Assembly: GCF_000159995.1 (NCBI RefSeq)
Contig: NZ_GG700642.1
Coordinates: 192,376-236,728 of the forward strand
Length of the DNA: 44,353 nucleotides
Direction of reading: 5' to 3'
Source of the DNA: Alloprevotella tannerae ATCC 51259
GTDB taxonomy: Bacteria > Bacteroidota > Bacteroidia > Bacteroidales > Bacteroidaceae
Part shown: piece after piece, positions 35,429-43,513 of the stretch
How positions within the stretch are numbered: position 1 is the stretch's first letter
Layout of the letters: the number at the start of each line of letters is the position of its first letter
Notes under the pieces: generated by a model
What the model was told of the DNA's origin: nothing
Database searches by the model: none
The model's input: the letters and a program-made list of their open reading frames with translations, nothing else
Position numbers and translations under genes: made by a program

Positions 35429-38155
35429 TTATCTTTCCTGTGCCTTCTCTATTTGTGATAGTGTCTTTAACTTGAAATCTATCTCATTCAATATTTTTTC
35501 CTTTAAGGCTATGGGCAGTTGAATGTTTTTTAGTTCTTTTTTATTCTTACTAAGTAGTCCTGAAAGCTTTGACAGCTCTTCAGATGTTAACGTTTGATCC
35601 TCTATATTGATTTCAGATATAACTATCTCTATCTGCTTCATCTTATCAAGCATCTTTACCTCTTCAACTAAATCATTCTTAATCATCTCATTCACAGGAC
35701 CTATATTTCTGTAATCTATCGGCATATAATTATTAGCTTTGTAAAGCTGCCAACAATTCCAAGCTAGAAGAGAACCTGCTAACTCATCTTTCTTACACTT
35801 CTTTAAGAACGCCTCCAACTGAGTTTCACCTCCAAAGATCTCTCGACAGCAATGCTCACAAGTAAAGCAATGATAGTTCGAACCTTCAAACCAACGCGGA
35901 ACAATAAAATTGCTTATATAGAAAGCAGGGGCTTTTTCGATTCTTTCGCGATATGCACAGAGGCATTCTTGATTATATACTACTTCTCCAAAAGCATCTT
36001 TTTTAGATTCAATGCATCTATACAACAGCTCTTGCAACCATTGTTCATCAGTTGCAGGATCATTAGCTGCCGCTTTAAATTTATCTATTATAAAAGGCCA
36101 TATGTCTGCATCTTTTATCAGATACTCCTCTTCTTTGGGTTTACCGTTCGTATAGTCAACATGAAGCTCTTTAGCGATATAGAGTTTTGACCCTTCGCTT
36201 TTGATAATCTCGAGCAACCTACTCTTATAAGATTCTTTATCTAACTTGTACTTACTTATATATTTTTCGACATTTTGCAAAGCAATTAGCTTTAAAAATA
36301 ACGCATAAGCTTGTAAATTAGGCACTTTATCCGCAGTATATGTAACCAGATCTACATATCTTATAAAGGATGCTTCATTAAAACTACCCATATCCTGATT
36401 AGCCAAGTATTGAACGAAGTCTTCTATCTCATCTTTACTTACAGCCCATTTATCAATCTTCATTTTCGCCTCAGTCAATTCCATTTCAAAGAGCACTTTC
36501 ATCTCTGAAATTCTGAGTGCACTATATATTTGGTTTGCAAAGTAGTTATAAAAACTTTTTCTTTCACAAATACGACGATAGGTATTTTTATCATTGTCAT
36601 CCATCTGAGTAAATGACAATTTAAGCACAGATAATATTTTGTCTACTTCATTACCATTTTCTAGATCATCATCCGTTTTAAGATATAATATATTATTTCC
36701 AAATAGGGAGAACTCATCCCCTGTTTCAAGATACTTCTGCTTAAATATACCCTTGTAAAGTTCTGGATAACGATACTTCACCAATTGAAGCAACAAAAAG
36801 TCACTAACAAAGACCTCTCCCCTTATTGGTTCGAAGTCAAGCACTACTTGATTGATATAACGCTTGGCATCTCTAAGTGTTGGTATGTATTCCTCAAATA
36901 TAGAAGTTTGATCAGTGAGTACTCGTCGTATATTCTCTCCCTCACTATCATTTGCCGCCAATTGTTTGCATAGTGTCGCTTTTATATAGTCTGAAATGAC
37001 TTCACATTTGCGAAAAGGTATAGCAAACTCTACATCAAAGAATTTGTCTACAAAGCAAGCATCCGGAGTCTGATAAGTATCCCCTAATACCCTATTGACC
37101 TGTTCTTTATCATAAGCCGTAAGGAATATAAGATTGGTAAATGCCGCATTGCCGTCTATCAATTTCAGCACCTCAAGAATTTCTTCTTTTGACAATCGAT
37201 CAAAGTCATCTATTATAACCAATACCCTCTTTTTAAGAGCAGCAAAGGACTCTTTGATAGAATCCTTTAGACTGTCTTTATCCCAAATTCGGTATATACT
37301 AAGAACTCTCTCTACTATACTGCGGTTATCTATCAATTGCAGTGAAGCCATATAATCTTTCATAATATGGCTGCATCTGGAATCGTATTTAGCCAATACG
37401 CAGGCTATCATAGAAAAGAAATCTTCCTGAATCGTCTGAACCGATTTACTATCACGAGGTACGAAATATACTATTTCAAACTCGTCCTCATTGATCTGCT
37501 CTCGTATAAGATTTAAGAATGAACTTTTACCACCACCCCAAGGTGCAGTGATTGCTATGCTACTCGTCTTCGCTCTGTTGCGAGCCCTTATTTCCTTAGC
37601 AATCTTTTGGGCTTCCCCCTTCAAACTGAAAACGTCTTCCTTTTCCCTTTCTATGGGATTATCCTCCAACAAGGTTCCTATAGGTTCATCTTTTGCTGCT
37701 TTCTCTTTTTTATAACAATTAAAGAGTGCAAGCACAACATAAGCAAAGCATACAAAAGTTATCACATCTACATAAGCAAAAATCCAGGTCCAAATAACAT
37801 ATTCATAACTGCTACATAGACGACAAATCAGCAACAGAGTTGTGACAAAACACAATCCGCCTATCCAATATTTGCTAAACTGGTATCTTATCTTGCATCG
37901 CTTTACAATATCCCACGAACAAGCCAACAGAAAAACGACAGTTATGAGACCAACGCCTATGTTTGATTCAAAGGGCTTGAGAAGAGGAGTTATGATATAA
38001 TCCTCGTACAACTCCATTAAAGGCTTATGGTAGGCCAAGGTAATAAGGAGAATAAGCAAAGCGGTTAAAATGAATCTAACCATTTTTGGCTCTTGTATTT
38101 TCTTCCAAATAACTTGTGCTTTCTTCCGAACAACCTGAAGTATGTTTTTTATCAT
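35429..38155 (-). CDS. Membrane-anchored KAP family P-loop NTPase
   Basis: A 908-residue protein starting at the ATG at 38155 (an upstream TTG is possible). Four membrane helices lie at the N-terminus (about 25-42, 64-81, 96-114 and 118-147), followed by a KAP-type STAND NTPase domain: Walker A APWGGGKSS at 204-212, Walker B VLVIIDDFD at 311-319, and a sensor-like NLIFLTAYDKEQV. KAP proteins usually have helices inserted in or before the NTPase domain and act at the membrane; many bacterial members sit in defence or mobile loci. The C-terminal 450 residues are unrecognised but include a Cys-rich patch HCFTCEHCCREIF that may bind zinc. The gene is clearly AT-richer than the core genes beside it, a sign of horizontal transfer. 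A defence role is inference, not shown. Confidence 0.85.
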   Translation of the reverse strand: MIKNILQVVRKKAQVIWKKIQEPKMVRFILTALLILLITLAYHKPLMELYEDYIITPLLKPFESNIGVGLITVVFLLACSWDIVKRCKIRYQFSKYWIGGLCFVTTLLLICRLCSSYEYVIWTWIFAYVDVITFVCFAYVVLALFNCYKKEKAAKDEPIGTLLEDNPIEREKEDVFSLKGEAQKIAKEIRARNRAKTSSIAITAPWGGGKSSFLNLIREQINEDEFEIVYFVPRDSKSVQTIQEDFFSMIACVLAKYDSRCSHIMKDYMASLQLIDNRSIVERVLSIYRIWDKDSLKDSIKESFAALKKRVLVIIDDFDRLSKEEILEVLKLIDGNAAFTNLIFLTAYDKEQVNRVLGDTYQTPDACFVDKFFDVEFAIPFRKCEVISDYIKATLCKQLAANDSEGENIRRVLTDQTSIFEEYIPTLRDAKRYINQVVLDFEPIRGEVFVSDFLLLQLVKYRYPELYKGIFKQKYLETGDEFSLFGNNILYLKTDDDLENGNEVDKILSVLKLSFTQMDDNDKNTYRRICERKSFYNYFANQIYSALRISEMKVLFEMELTEAKMKIDKWAVSKDEIEDFVQYLANQDMGSFNEASFIRYVDLVTYTADKVPNLQAYALFLKLIALQNVEKYISKYKLDKESYKSRLLEIIKSEGSKLYIAKELHVDYTNGKPKEEEYLIKDADIWPFIIDKFKAAANDPATDEQWLQELLYRCIESKKDAFGEVVYNQECLCAYRERIEKAPAFYISNFIVPRWFEGSNYHCFTCEHCCREIFGGETQLEAFLKKCKKDELAGSLLAWNCWQLYKANNYMPIDYRNIGPVNEMIKNDLVEEVKMLDKMKQIEIVISEINIEDQTLTSEELSKLSGLLSKNKKELKNIQLPIALKEKILNEIDFKLKTLSQIEKAQER

Positions 38156-38179
38156 GATTATAGGATTCAATAGCAAGTA

Positions 38180-38246
38180 CAAAATTAGTTTATCTCTTTG
38201 AAAACTTGTACTTTTAAGCTGTCAAAGTTAAATTCTCTTTGAAAAC
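38180..38246 (-). promoter_or_regulatory. Two tandem promoter-like modules of the KAP gene
   Basis: On the minus strand there are two -7 boxes, TAATTTTG (38180-38187) and TAACTTTG (38223-38230). Each is preceded by a copy of a 13-bp direct repeat (plus strand TCTCTTTGAAAAC at 38193-38205 and 38234-38246). Confidence 0.5.
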
Positions 38247-38856
38247 ATTTGCACTACATCGTATCTTATATCAATGATAACACCATTGCATCCCCATATA
38301 AGATAAGAGCAGTATACGCTATTGAGCATAAAGCTGATTTTTCTACTCGCCCCAATTCATATACAACAATATTTTTAAAGACCAACCCTAAGGGGTTGAA
38401 AATTAACCTACCATCTGATGCAGGGTTGACGCTGTGCGTCAACCCTGCCCTACCAAAAGACTAACCCCGATGGGGTTATTTGTGGATGAAACTATGCGGA
38501 AATCAGGTAGATTTAGGTAGAAATTCATCGCATACATAAGTGCGGCCGACGGCGATGGGGGTATTTGTGGACGCAGATGCGCGATAACAAGACAATTTTG
38601 AATGCCTAAAGGTATAAAAACTTTAGGAAATAGTAAAGCCCTGGCTTGAGAAAGTCGGGGCTTTGTGCAGAAAAAGAGAATATGACCATTTGGACACACT
38701 CTCGTTCTTATTGAGTGATCCCATTTTATTCGGAAGTTTGCCATACATACTTGATTTTTTTTATTATTCATACTCTGCAAAGGATTCTGCTCCCATATCG
38801 ACTGCCTTTGGTACACATACAAAAGAACTCTCAATGAGTTTCTCGTACTGTCATTG
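38247..38856. other. Intergenic region between KAP and LytTR genes
   Basis: No gene is supported. It holds one REP-like element (38371-38481). The AT-rich sequence 38490-38850 shows no recognisable feature. Confidence 0.55.
38371..38481. repeat. REP-like element (same family as 22259-23461)
   Basis: GACCAACCCTAAGGGGTTG, then the inverted repeat CAGGGTTGACGC-TG-TGCGTCAACCCTG, then ACCAAAAGACTAACCCCG and ATGGGGTT. The right half is the exact reverse complement type of the block starting at 22825. Confidence 0.85.
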
Positions 38857-39597
38857 CTATTTACTTATCAGATTCTTATACACAACAGACCGCAACAGCT
38901 CGTCTTTTCGCTGCTTTGAGACGGGAAGTTCTTTCCCACCCATGAAAATCCGCCCTCCCGAAATGGTATCTATATGGGATATGTTGACAAGAAAGGATCG
39001 GTGTATTCTGAAAAAGGCTTCTCGGGGCAACATTTCTTCTAAAGACGTCATGGTTTGGTGAATGGTCAAAACCCTGTCCTCGAAATGCAGTCTTACGTAG
39101 TTCTGCATACCCTCCGCGTAAAGAATGTCTTCCCATGCAATCCGCTTGAAGGAATCTCCCTGCCTGATATACATGCCCGGAGCCGTTGTTTCTTCGCGTC
39201 CGCTTTGCAGGAGAAACATCTCCCGTGCTTTCGATACCGCCTGAAAGAAGCGCTGAAAGGCAATGGGTTTCATCAGATAATCTGTAACGTGCAATCGGAA
39301 ACCATCAAGCGCATATTCCGAATATGCCGTGGTGATGATGGTCAATGGCGGTTTATCCAACGACTCCAAAAAGTCCAATCCTGAAAGACGGGGCATGTTA
39401 ATATCCAGAAACATCAGATCAATCTCTTTGTTTCGGAGGATTTCGGCAGCCTCCGACGCCGACGAACAGGAAGCGGCAACTTCCAGAAAATCCAACTTTC
39501 CGATATAGTTCGCAATTCCTTTTACGGCAATTGACTCGTCGTCCACCACCAAACATTTCATCCTGTACGGGTTCGTTTTCAATATCATTTCCACCAT
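38857..39597 (-). CDS. LytTR-family response regulator
   Basis: A 246-residue two-component response regulator. The receiver domain (residues about 13-130) has the acidic pair Asp19/Asp20, the phospho-acceptor Asp65 in LMFLDINMPRL, the Thr in IITTAYSEYAL and the Lys in DYLMKPI. A LytTR DNA-binding domain follows (about 145-240, YIRQGDSFKRIAWEDILYAEGMQNYVRLHF ... FFRIHRSFLVNISHIDTI). The ATG at 39597 is preferred (4 bases after the kinase stop); a TTG upstream and a Met 12 codons in are alternatives. It is coupled to the sensor kinase gene and likely binds the paired repeats at 40666-40698 in front of the divergent membrane-protein gene. Confidence 0.9.
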   Translation of the reverse strand: MVEMILKTNPYRMKCLVVDDESIAVKGIANYIGKLDFLEVAASCSSASEAAEILRNKEIDLMFLDINMPRLSGLDFLESLDKPPLTIITTAYSEYALDGFRLHVTDYLMKPIAFQRFFQAVSKAREMFLLQSGREETTAPGMYIRQGDSFKRIAWEDILYAEGMQNYVRLHFEDRVLTIHQTMTSLEEMLPREAFFRIHRSFLVNISHIDTISGGRIFMGGKELPVSKQRKDELLRSVVYKNLISK

Positions 39598-39601
39598 CGG
39601 T

Positions 39602-40627
39602 TTAGAAATCAATTACAAGTTTTGTATGATAGCAGTTTTCCGTTTCATCGATTGTCAAGTCATATTTTCCGAAACAGAGTATATCCAACCGCTCTTTTAT
39701 GTTTTTAAGTCCCCTCCCTCCCGTATCTGTTCTTCTTGCAGGCAATGCCGGTTTAGAGTTTTTTACTTCAAGAAAGATGGTACTGCCCGCCTGCCGCAGA
39801 CAAATATCGATATATCCCTTTTCCATATCAGCACCGGCAACATGCTTGAACGCATTTTCCACAAACGCAATGAAGAGCAATGCCGGGATTTCCACCTGTG
39901 CGTTTTCAATCTCCCACGAACACGACAACGTGAGCTTGTCGTCCCGGCGCAACTGCTCCACGGCAATGAAATCTTTCAGGAATTGCACGTCCTCGCCGAG
40001 CGTTACGCTTTGCCTGTCTCCGCTATACAGCTGATAACGCAATATCTCGGAATACCTTATCAGCAGTTCCGACGCCAGTTCCACATCGGTCTGCATCAGC
40101 ACGTGTATGTCGTTCAGCACGTTGAACATGAAGTGAGGCGTCATTTGATGCCTGAGCGTGCACAACCGATATTCGGCAAGCCGCTGCTGCGACCTGACAT
40201 ATTCCAAAAAGAAACGCAGTCCACAAATGGCGATATTGATGATAACACCCGCCGAAACAGGTACGAAAAAGGCGTAAGGTTGCGTTGCTGACAAGTTGAA
40301 ACAGCCTGACACGAGAAACACTCCCGCCTTTTCCAAACCGGAAAACAGTTCGATGCAGCTCACAAAGACAAGTCCCACAACCAGCGATAACGCGACAAAC
40401 TGCCCGGCAAACCGCCCTGCTTCTTTCTGTTTCATGGCTCGCAGCAGCAAAGGTCCGCTCAGGTAGTTGGCAACAGGGCACATCGTAATGATCAGAAGTG
40501 CAGCAAACAGCACCGATTCGAGTGCCGACGCCGTTTGCGGCATCACCTGAAGCCAGAAAATAAAAAACATCAATATCCAAAATGGGATAATAATGTATCG
40601 GTCTTTTTTTATCAAGTCGATATTCAT
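39602..40627 (-). CDS. LytS/YehU-type sensor histidine kinase
   Basis: A 341-residue membrane kinase with four hydrophobic segments (about 12-30, 39-58, 78-95 and 116-140) and no separate sensor domain, so sensing is probably within the membrane. The His kinase motif LRHQMTPHFMFNVLNDIHVLM (phospho-accepting His in PHFMFN) is typical of the LytS/Pfam His_kinase class, followed by an HATPase domain (FVENAFKH N-box, GGRGLKNIKERLDI G-box). It pairs with the LytTR regulator that starts 4 bases after its stop. The stimulus is unknown. The -7 box on this strand (40632-40639) is so close to the ATG that the message may be nearly leaderless. Confidence 0.9.
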   Translation of the reverse strand: MNIDLIKKDRYIIIPFWILMFFIFWLQVMPQTASALESVLFAALLIITMCPVANYLSGPLLLRAMKQKEAGRFAGQFVALSLVVGLVFVSCIELFSGLEKAGVFLVSGCFNLSATQPYAFFVPVSAGVIINIAICGLRFFLEYVRSQQRLAEYRLCTLRHQMTPHFMFNVLNDIHVLMQTDVELASELLIRYSEILRYQLYSGDRQSVTLGEDVQFLKDFIAVEQLRRDDKLTLSCSWEIENAQVEIPALLFIAFVENAFKHVAGADMEKGYIDICLRQAGSTIFLEVKNSKPALPARRTDTGGRGLKNIKERLDILCFGKYDLTIDETENCYHTKLVIDF

Positions 40628-40631
40628 ACTG

Positions 40632-40639
40632 CAAAGTTA
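40632..40639 (-). promoter_or_regulatory. Probable -7 box of the kinase-regulator operon
   Basis: TAACTTTG on the minus strand ends only 5 bases before the kinase ATG. No clear -33 box is seen; the LytTR-type repeats lie about 27-60 bases upstream. Confidence 0.5.
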
Positions 40640-40665
40640 ACGGATTAAATGAAAGATATATTATT

Positions 40666-40698
40666 ATTCGTCAAAGGTAAGGCTGTGATTCGTCAAAG
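40666..40698 (+). promoter_or_regulatory. Paired LytTR-type direct repeats
   Basis: ATTCGTCAAAG occurs at 40666-40676 and again at 40688-40698, a period of 22 bp (two helical turns), ending 4 bases before the -33 box of the divergent gene. LytTR domains bind two direct repeats of about 9-10 bp spaced this way. Confidence 0.7.
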
Positions 40699-40702
40699 AG
40701 AT

Positions 40703-40734
40703 TTTGGCAAATGGCGGTCGGACATATAACTTTG
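40703..40734 (+). promoter_or_regulatory. Promoter of the DUF6268-like gene
   Basis: TTTG (40703-40706) and TAACTTTG (40727-40734), 20 bases apart, match the -33 and -7 boxes. The leader is about 30 bases. Confidence 0.75.
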
Positions 40735-40769
40735 TGGCAGATTATTATTATTCATTCATAAATACCAAG

Positions 40770-41672
40770 ATGAAAAAAATATTGCTTTTAGAATTAATGA
40801 TGGCTGCCTGCACGGGCTTAAATGCCCAAATCATGTTCAAAACCGAATATTTCGGAGAATCGGATTATCGAATGACAGAAGGCGATACGGACAGGAAAGT
40901 GGGAAACAGCAAAGGTTCGGCGGTTGTTTATCAGGGCGGTGTCAATATTCCGCTGTCGATGAAACTCGATGAAAACAAACGCCCTACCATGTGGGCACTC
41001 AGTGTGGGAGGAGCATATGTAAGGCTCGATAACAAAGGTTTCACGGAGCCTTTGGTCATCGACGAGATAATGAACCTCGGCCTGAGCCTGAATCATTTAA
41101 GGCCTTTGAATGACAGATGGTCGATGCTCGCCACCGTCGGAGGCGGCATTTATATGCCGAGCACTAAGCTTTCCAAAATCAGGTTCAAGAACGTTTTGGG
41201 CAGTGTGGGAGTGGTTTTCATCTATCATCTGAAACCGAATCTTGAATTGGGCGGGGGGATTGTTTTGAATAACTCCTTCGGCTATCCGATGCTGTTCCCC
41301 GCCTTTTACCTGAACTGGGCGACGGCTGGAAAATATACCGTAAAAATCTCGATGATGGACGGTGTGGAAATGTCGGCGGGATATAATGCGAACAGGCATT
41401 TAAGTCTGAACATCGTGGCGGAAATGAAGGGACAAATGGCGCTGATAGTGCAGGACGGAAAAGACAAAATCTTCTCCCACCAATACATTATCGCTGGCTT
41501 CCGCCCCGAAATAAAACTCGGCAAACGCATCTCTATTCCCCTCACGGCCGGCATTCATGTCATACGCCCTGCGGAAATCACTGACAGGAGCTTAAAGAGT
41601 ATGTTTCGGGACAGGTCATGCTATTTCCAAGTATCTCCTTATGCTTCTGCCGGTTTGAATATCGAATTTTAG
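40770..41672 (+). CDS. Outer membrane beta-barrel-like protein (DUF6268-like)
   Basis: A 300-residue protein. The ATG at 40770 is chosen because it gives a signal peptide (MKKILLLELMMAACTGLNAQ) and fits the promoter. The body is made of amphipathic strands rich in Gly and aromatics (KRPTMWALSVGGAYVRLD, RWSMLATVGGGIYMP, PNLELGGGIVLNNSFGYPMLFPAFYLNW, FSHQYIIAGFRPEIKLGKRISIPLTAG) and ends ASAGLNIEF with terminal Phe, so an outer-membrane barrel is likely. The order of strands recalls DUF6268 proteins, but I cannot confirm this. It is divergent from the LytTR two-component operon with the putative regulator site in front, so it is the probable main target of that system. Confidence 0.82.
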   Translation: MKKILLLELMMAACTGLNAQIMFKTEYFGESDYRMTEGDTDRKVGNSKGSAVVYQGGVNIPLSMKLDENKRPTMWALSVGGAYVRLDNKGFTEPLVIDEIMNLGLSLNHLRPLNDRWSMLATVGGGIYMPSTKLSKIRFKNVLGSVGVVFIYHLKPNLELGGGIVLNNSFGYPMLFPAFYLNWATAGKYTVKISMMDGVEMSAGYNANRHLSLNIVAEMKGQMALIVQDGKDKIFSHQYIIAGFRPEIKLGKRISIPLTAGIHVIRPAEITDRSLKSMFRDRSCYFQVSPYASAGLNIEF

Positions 41673-41702
41673 CCGATGATAAGAAGTTGCCTTTCTATGC
41701 AA

Positions 41703-41822
41703 TTATATCTGTGTGCTAGCGATTGAAGCGTGTCCCATCATCTTGGCGATACTCTCAATAGGAATTTCCGCACTCAAAGCAAGCGTACCGAATGTATGGC
41801 GCGCCAGGTGGTAAATACAAGC
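41703..41822 (-). pseudogene. C-terminal relic of a tyrosine recombinase
   Basis: Forty codons on the minus strand read ACIYHLARHTFGTLALSAEI then PIESIAKMMGHASIASTQI and a stop. HLAR-H is the H-x-x-R box and MMGHAS the second His box of tyrosine recombinases. The frame is stopped by TAG on the upstream side, and the C-terminal stretch with the nucleophilic Tyr (normally VYA) is lost just after TTQ/STQ. It is a decayed remnant, distinct from the intact recombinase 300 bases away on the other strand (RHSFAS, MLGHSN). Confidence 0.85.
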
Positions 41823-42044
41823 CTAAGCAGGCGTAAGAGGAACATAGGTGAAAATATGGTAACCGGTTGTGAATTAGTCGTTTTTCCATATTCTGCGACA
41901 GATAGAGATAGGCAAAACAGTATGGGATATTGAGACCTTTCAGTTACCAAATCGTTATCCTGTTGTTTCCCGAACAAACTGAGGTGACGATTATTGGAAG
42001 AATTTTCTCATCTCGTTTCTTTCTGTCTGTTTATCAATGTTTTG

Positions 42045-42079
42045 CTTATCAAAGAACGCTTTGATAAGGAATAATTTTG
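42045..42079 (+). promoter_or_regulatory. 10-bp inverted repeat and -7 box before the recombinase gene
   Basis: CTTATCAAAG-AACG-CTTTGATAAG (42045-42068) is a perfect 10-bp inverted repeat with a 4-nt spacer. TAATTTTG (42072-42079), a -7 box, follows. The ATG at 42098 lies 18 bases on. The repeat covers the -33 position, as an operator would. Confidence 0.6.
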
Positions 42080-42097
42080 CCCATAAAATTAAAGCGT

Positions 42098-43327
42098 ATG
42101 AAGATAGAGAAATTCAAGGTGTTGCTCTACCTGAAAAAGAGCAGACCCGACAAGTCGGGCAAGGCTCCGATCATGGGGCGTATCACCGTCAATCGTTCAA
42201 TGGTGCAGTTCAGTTGCAAAATCTCCTGCATCCCCGATTTATGGAATCCTCGTGAGAGTCGATTGAACGGCAAGAGCAATGAAGCCGTGGAGGTCAATGC
42301 CAAATTGGACAAACTGTTGCTTTCCATTCATGCGGCATTCGACACCTTGGTGGAACGCAAGATGGATTTTGATGCAGAAGCGGTCAAGAATTTGTTTCAG
42401 GGAAGCCTCGAAACACAGGTAACATTGCTTGGAATGACGGATGTGGTCTGTGAAGATTTGAGGAAGCGTATCGGGATAAACCGGGCAAAGGGAACCTACC
42501 CTGCCTATATTTATACCCGAAGAACCTTGGCAGAGTTCATCGAAAAGGAGTTTCGCACCAAAGACATTGTCTTCGGTCAGATGACGGAGCAGTTCATTCA
42601 CGACTATCAGAGTTTCATCTTGGACGATAAAGGACTTGCCATAGAGACCTGCCGACACTATTTGGCTATCGTCAAGAAGGTATGCCGTAGAGCCTACAAG
42701 GAAGGTTATGCCGACAGATGCTTCTTCGCACACTTCAGTCTTCCCAAACAAAAGGAAAATACACCAAAAGCCCTAAGCCGGGAATCCTTTGAGAAAATCC
42801 GTGACTTGGTTATTCCCGAACATCGTACCTCCCATATCTTGGCAAGAGACCTCTTCCTCTTTGCCTGCTATACGGGAACTTCCTATGCTGATGCGGTATC
42901 GGTTACACGAAACAATCTCTTCACCAATGATGAAGGAAGTCTATGGCTCAAATACCGCCGCAAGAAAAACGAGCTTCGTGCCTGTGTCAAGCTGCTGCCC
43001 GAAGCTCTTACCCTGATAGAGAAGTACAGGGATGATGAGCGTCCGACACTCTTTCCAATGCTGTACCACCCCAATCTACGTCGCCTGATGAAAAGCCTTG
43101 CAGTTCTTGCCGACATCAAGGAAGACCTGACCTACCATGCCGGCAGGCATTCCTTCGCTTCGTTGATCACTCTGGAAGTCGGAGTACCCATAGAGACTAT
43201 CTGCAAGATGCTGGGACACTCAAACCTGCAAACTACGCAGGTATATGCGAAGGTAACTCCCAAGAAACTCTTCGAGGATATGGACAAATATATCGAAGCG
43301 ACAAAGGATTTGAAACTCATATTATAA
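42098..43327 (+). CDS. Tyrosine recombinase/integrase (IntDOT-like)
   Basis: A 409-residue recombinase of mobile elements. The ATG at 42098 is preferred over a TTG 21 bases upstream. An N-terminal arm-binding region (KFKVLLYLKKSRPDKSGKAPIMGRI) and SAM-like core-binding domain (about 110-210) precede the catalytic domain: H347-x-x-R350 in YHAGRHSF, His374 in MLGHSN and nucleophile Tyr383 in QVYAKV. The first catalytic Arg is not at the usual place: the segment reads YTGTSYAD with Ser262, as in the IntDOT group of Bacteroides conjugative elements, which work without it. It probably integrates or excises a genomic island or conjugative transposon. No transfer genes are in view. Confidence 0.92.
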   Translation: MKIEKFKVLLYLKKSRPDKSGKAPIMGRITVNRSMVQFSCKISCIPDLWNPRESRLNGKSNEAVEVNAKLDKLLLSIHAAFDTLVERKMDFDAEAVKNLFQGSLETQVTLLGMTDVVCEDLRKRIGINRAKGTYPAYIYTRRTLAEFIEKEFRTKDIVFGQMTEQFIHDYQSFILDDKGLAIETCRHYLAIVKKVCRRAYKEGYADRCFFAHFSLPKQKENTPKALSRESFEKIRDLVIPEHRTSHILARDLFLFACYTGTSYADAVSVTRNNLFTNDEGSLWLKYRRKKNELRACVKLLPEALTLIEKYRDDERPTLFPMLYHPNLRRLMKSLAVLADIKEDLTYHAGRHSFASLITLEVGVPIETICKMLGHSNLQTTQVYAKVTPKKLFEDMDKYIEATKDLKLIL

Positions 43328-43443
43328 ACACCCATAAATAACGAATGAATTATGCGTAGCACATTCTCTTTATTACTCTATTATTGCTGTCCGATAAAAG
43401 TTTTTTGATTGATATGCCGTTCTTTTGGAGAGGGCAAAAAGTA

Positions 43444-43476
43444 AAGGGCTGATTTCGTTTTGTAAAGTCAGCCCTT
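43444..43476 (+). other. Hairpin ahead of the IS transposase gene
   Basis: AAGGGCTGA (43444-43452) pairs perfectly with TCAGCCCTT (43468-43476). Such stem-loops inside IS ends can block read-through transcription from outside the element; that role here is inference. Confidence 0.6.
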
Positions 43477-43513
43477 AATGGTTAATTTGTATTCGACAAA
43501 AAAACATTTAACC

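Noticed and set aside
38439-38834. 131-codon minus-strand frame between the KAP and LytTR genes
   Set aside because: Its C-terminal end (NPIGVSLLVGQG) is translation of the REP-like element, and the rest has no domain.
41730-41933. 67-codon plus-strand frame after the barrel-protein gene
   Set aside because: The opposite strand clearly encodes a recombinase relic here, so this frame is its shadow.
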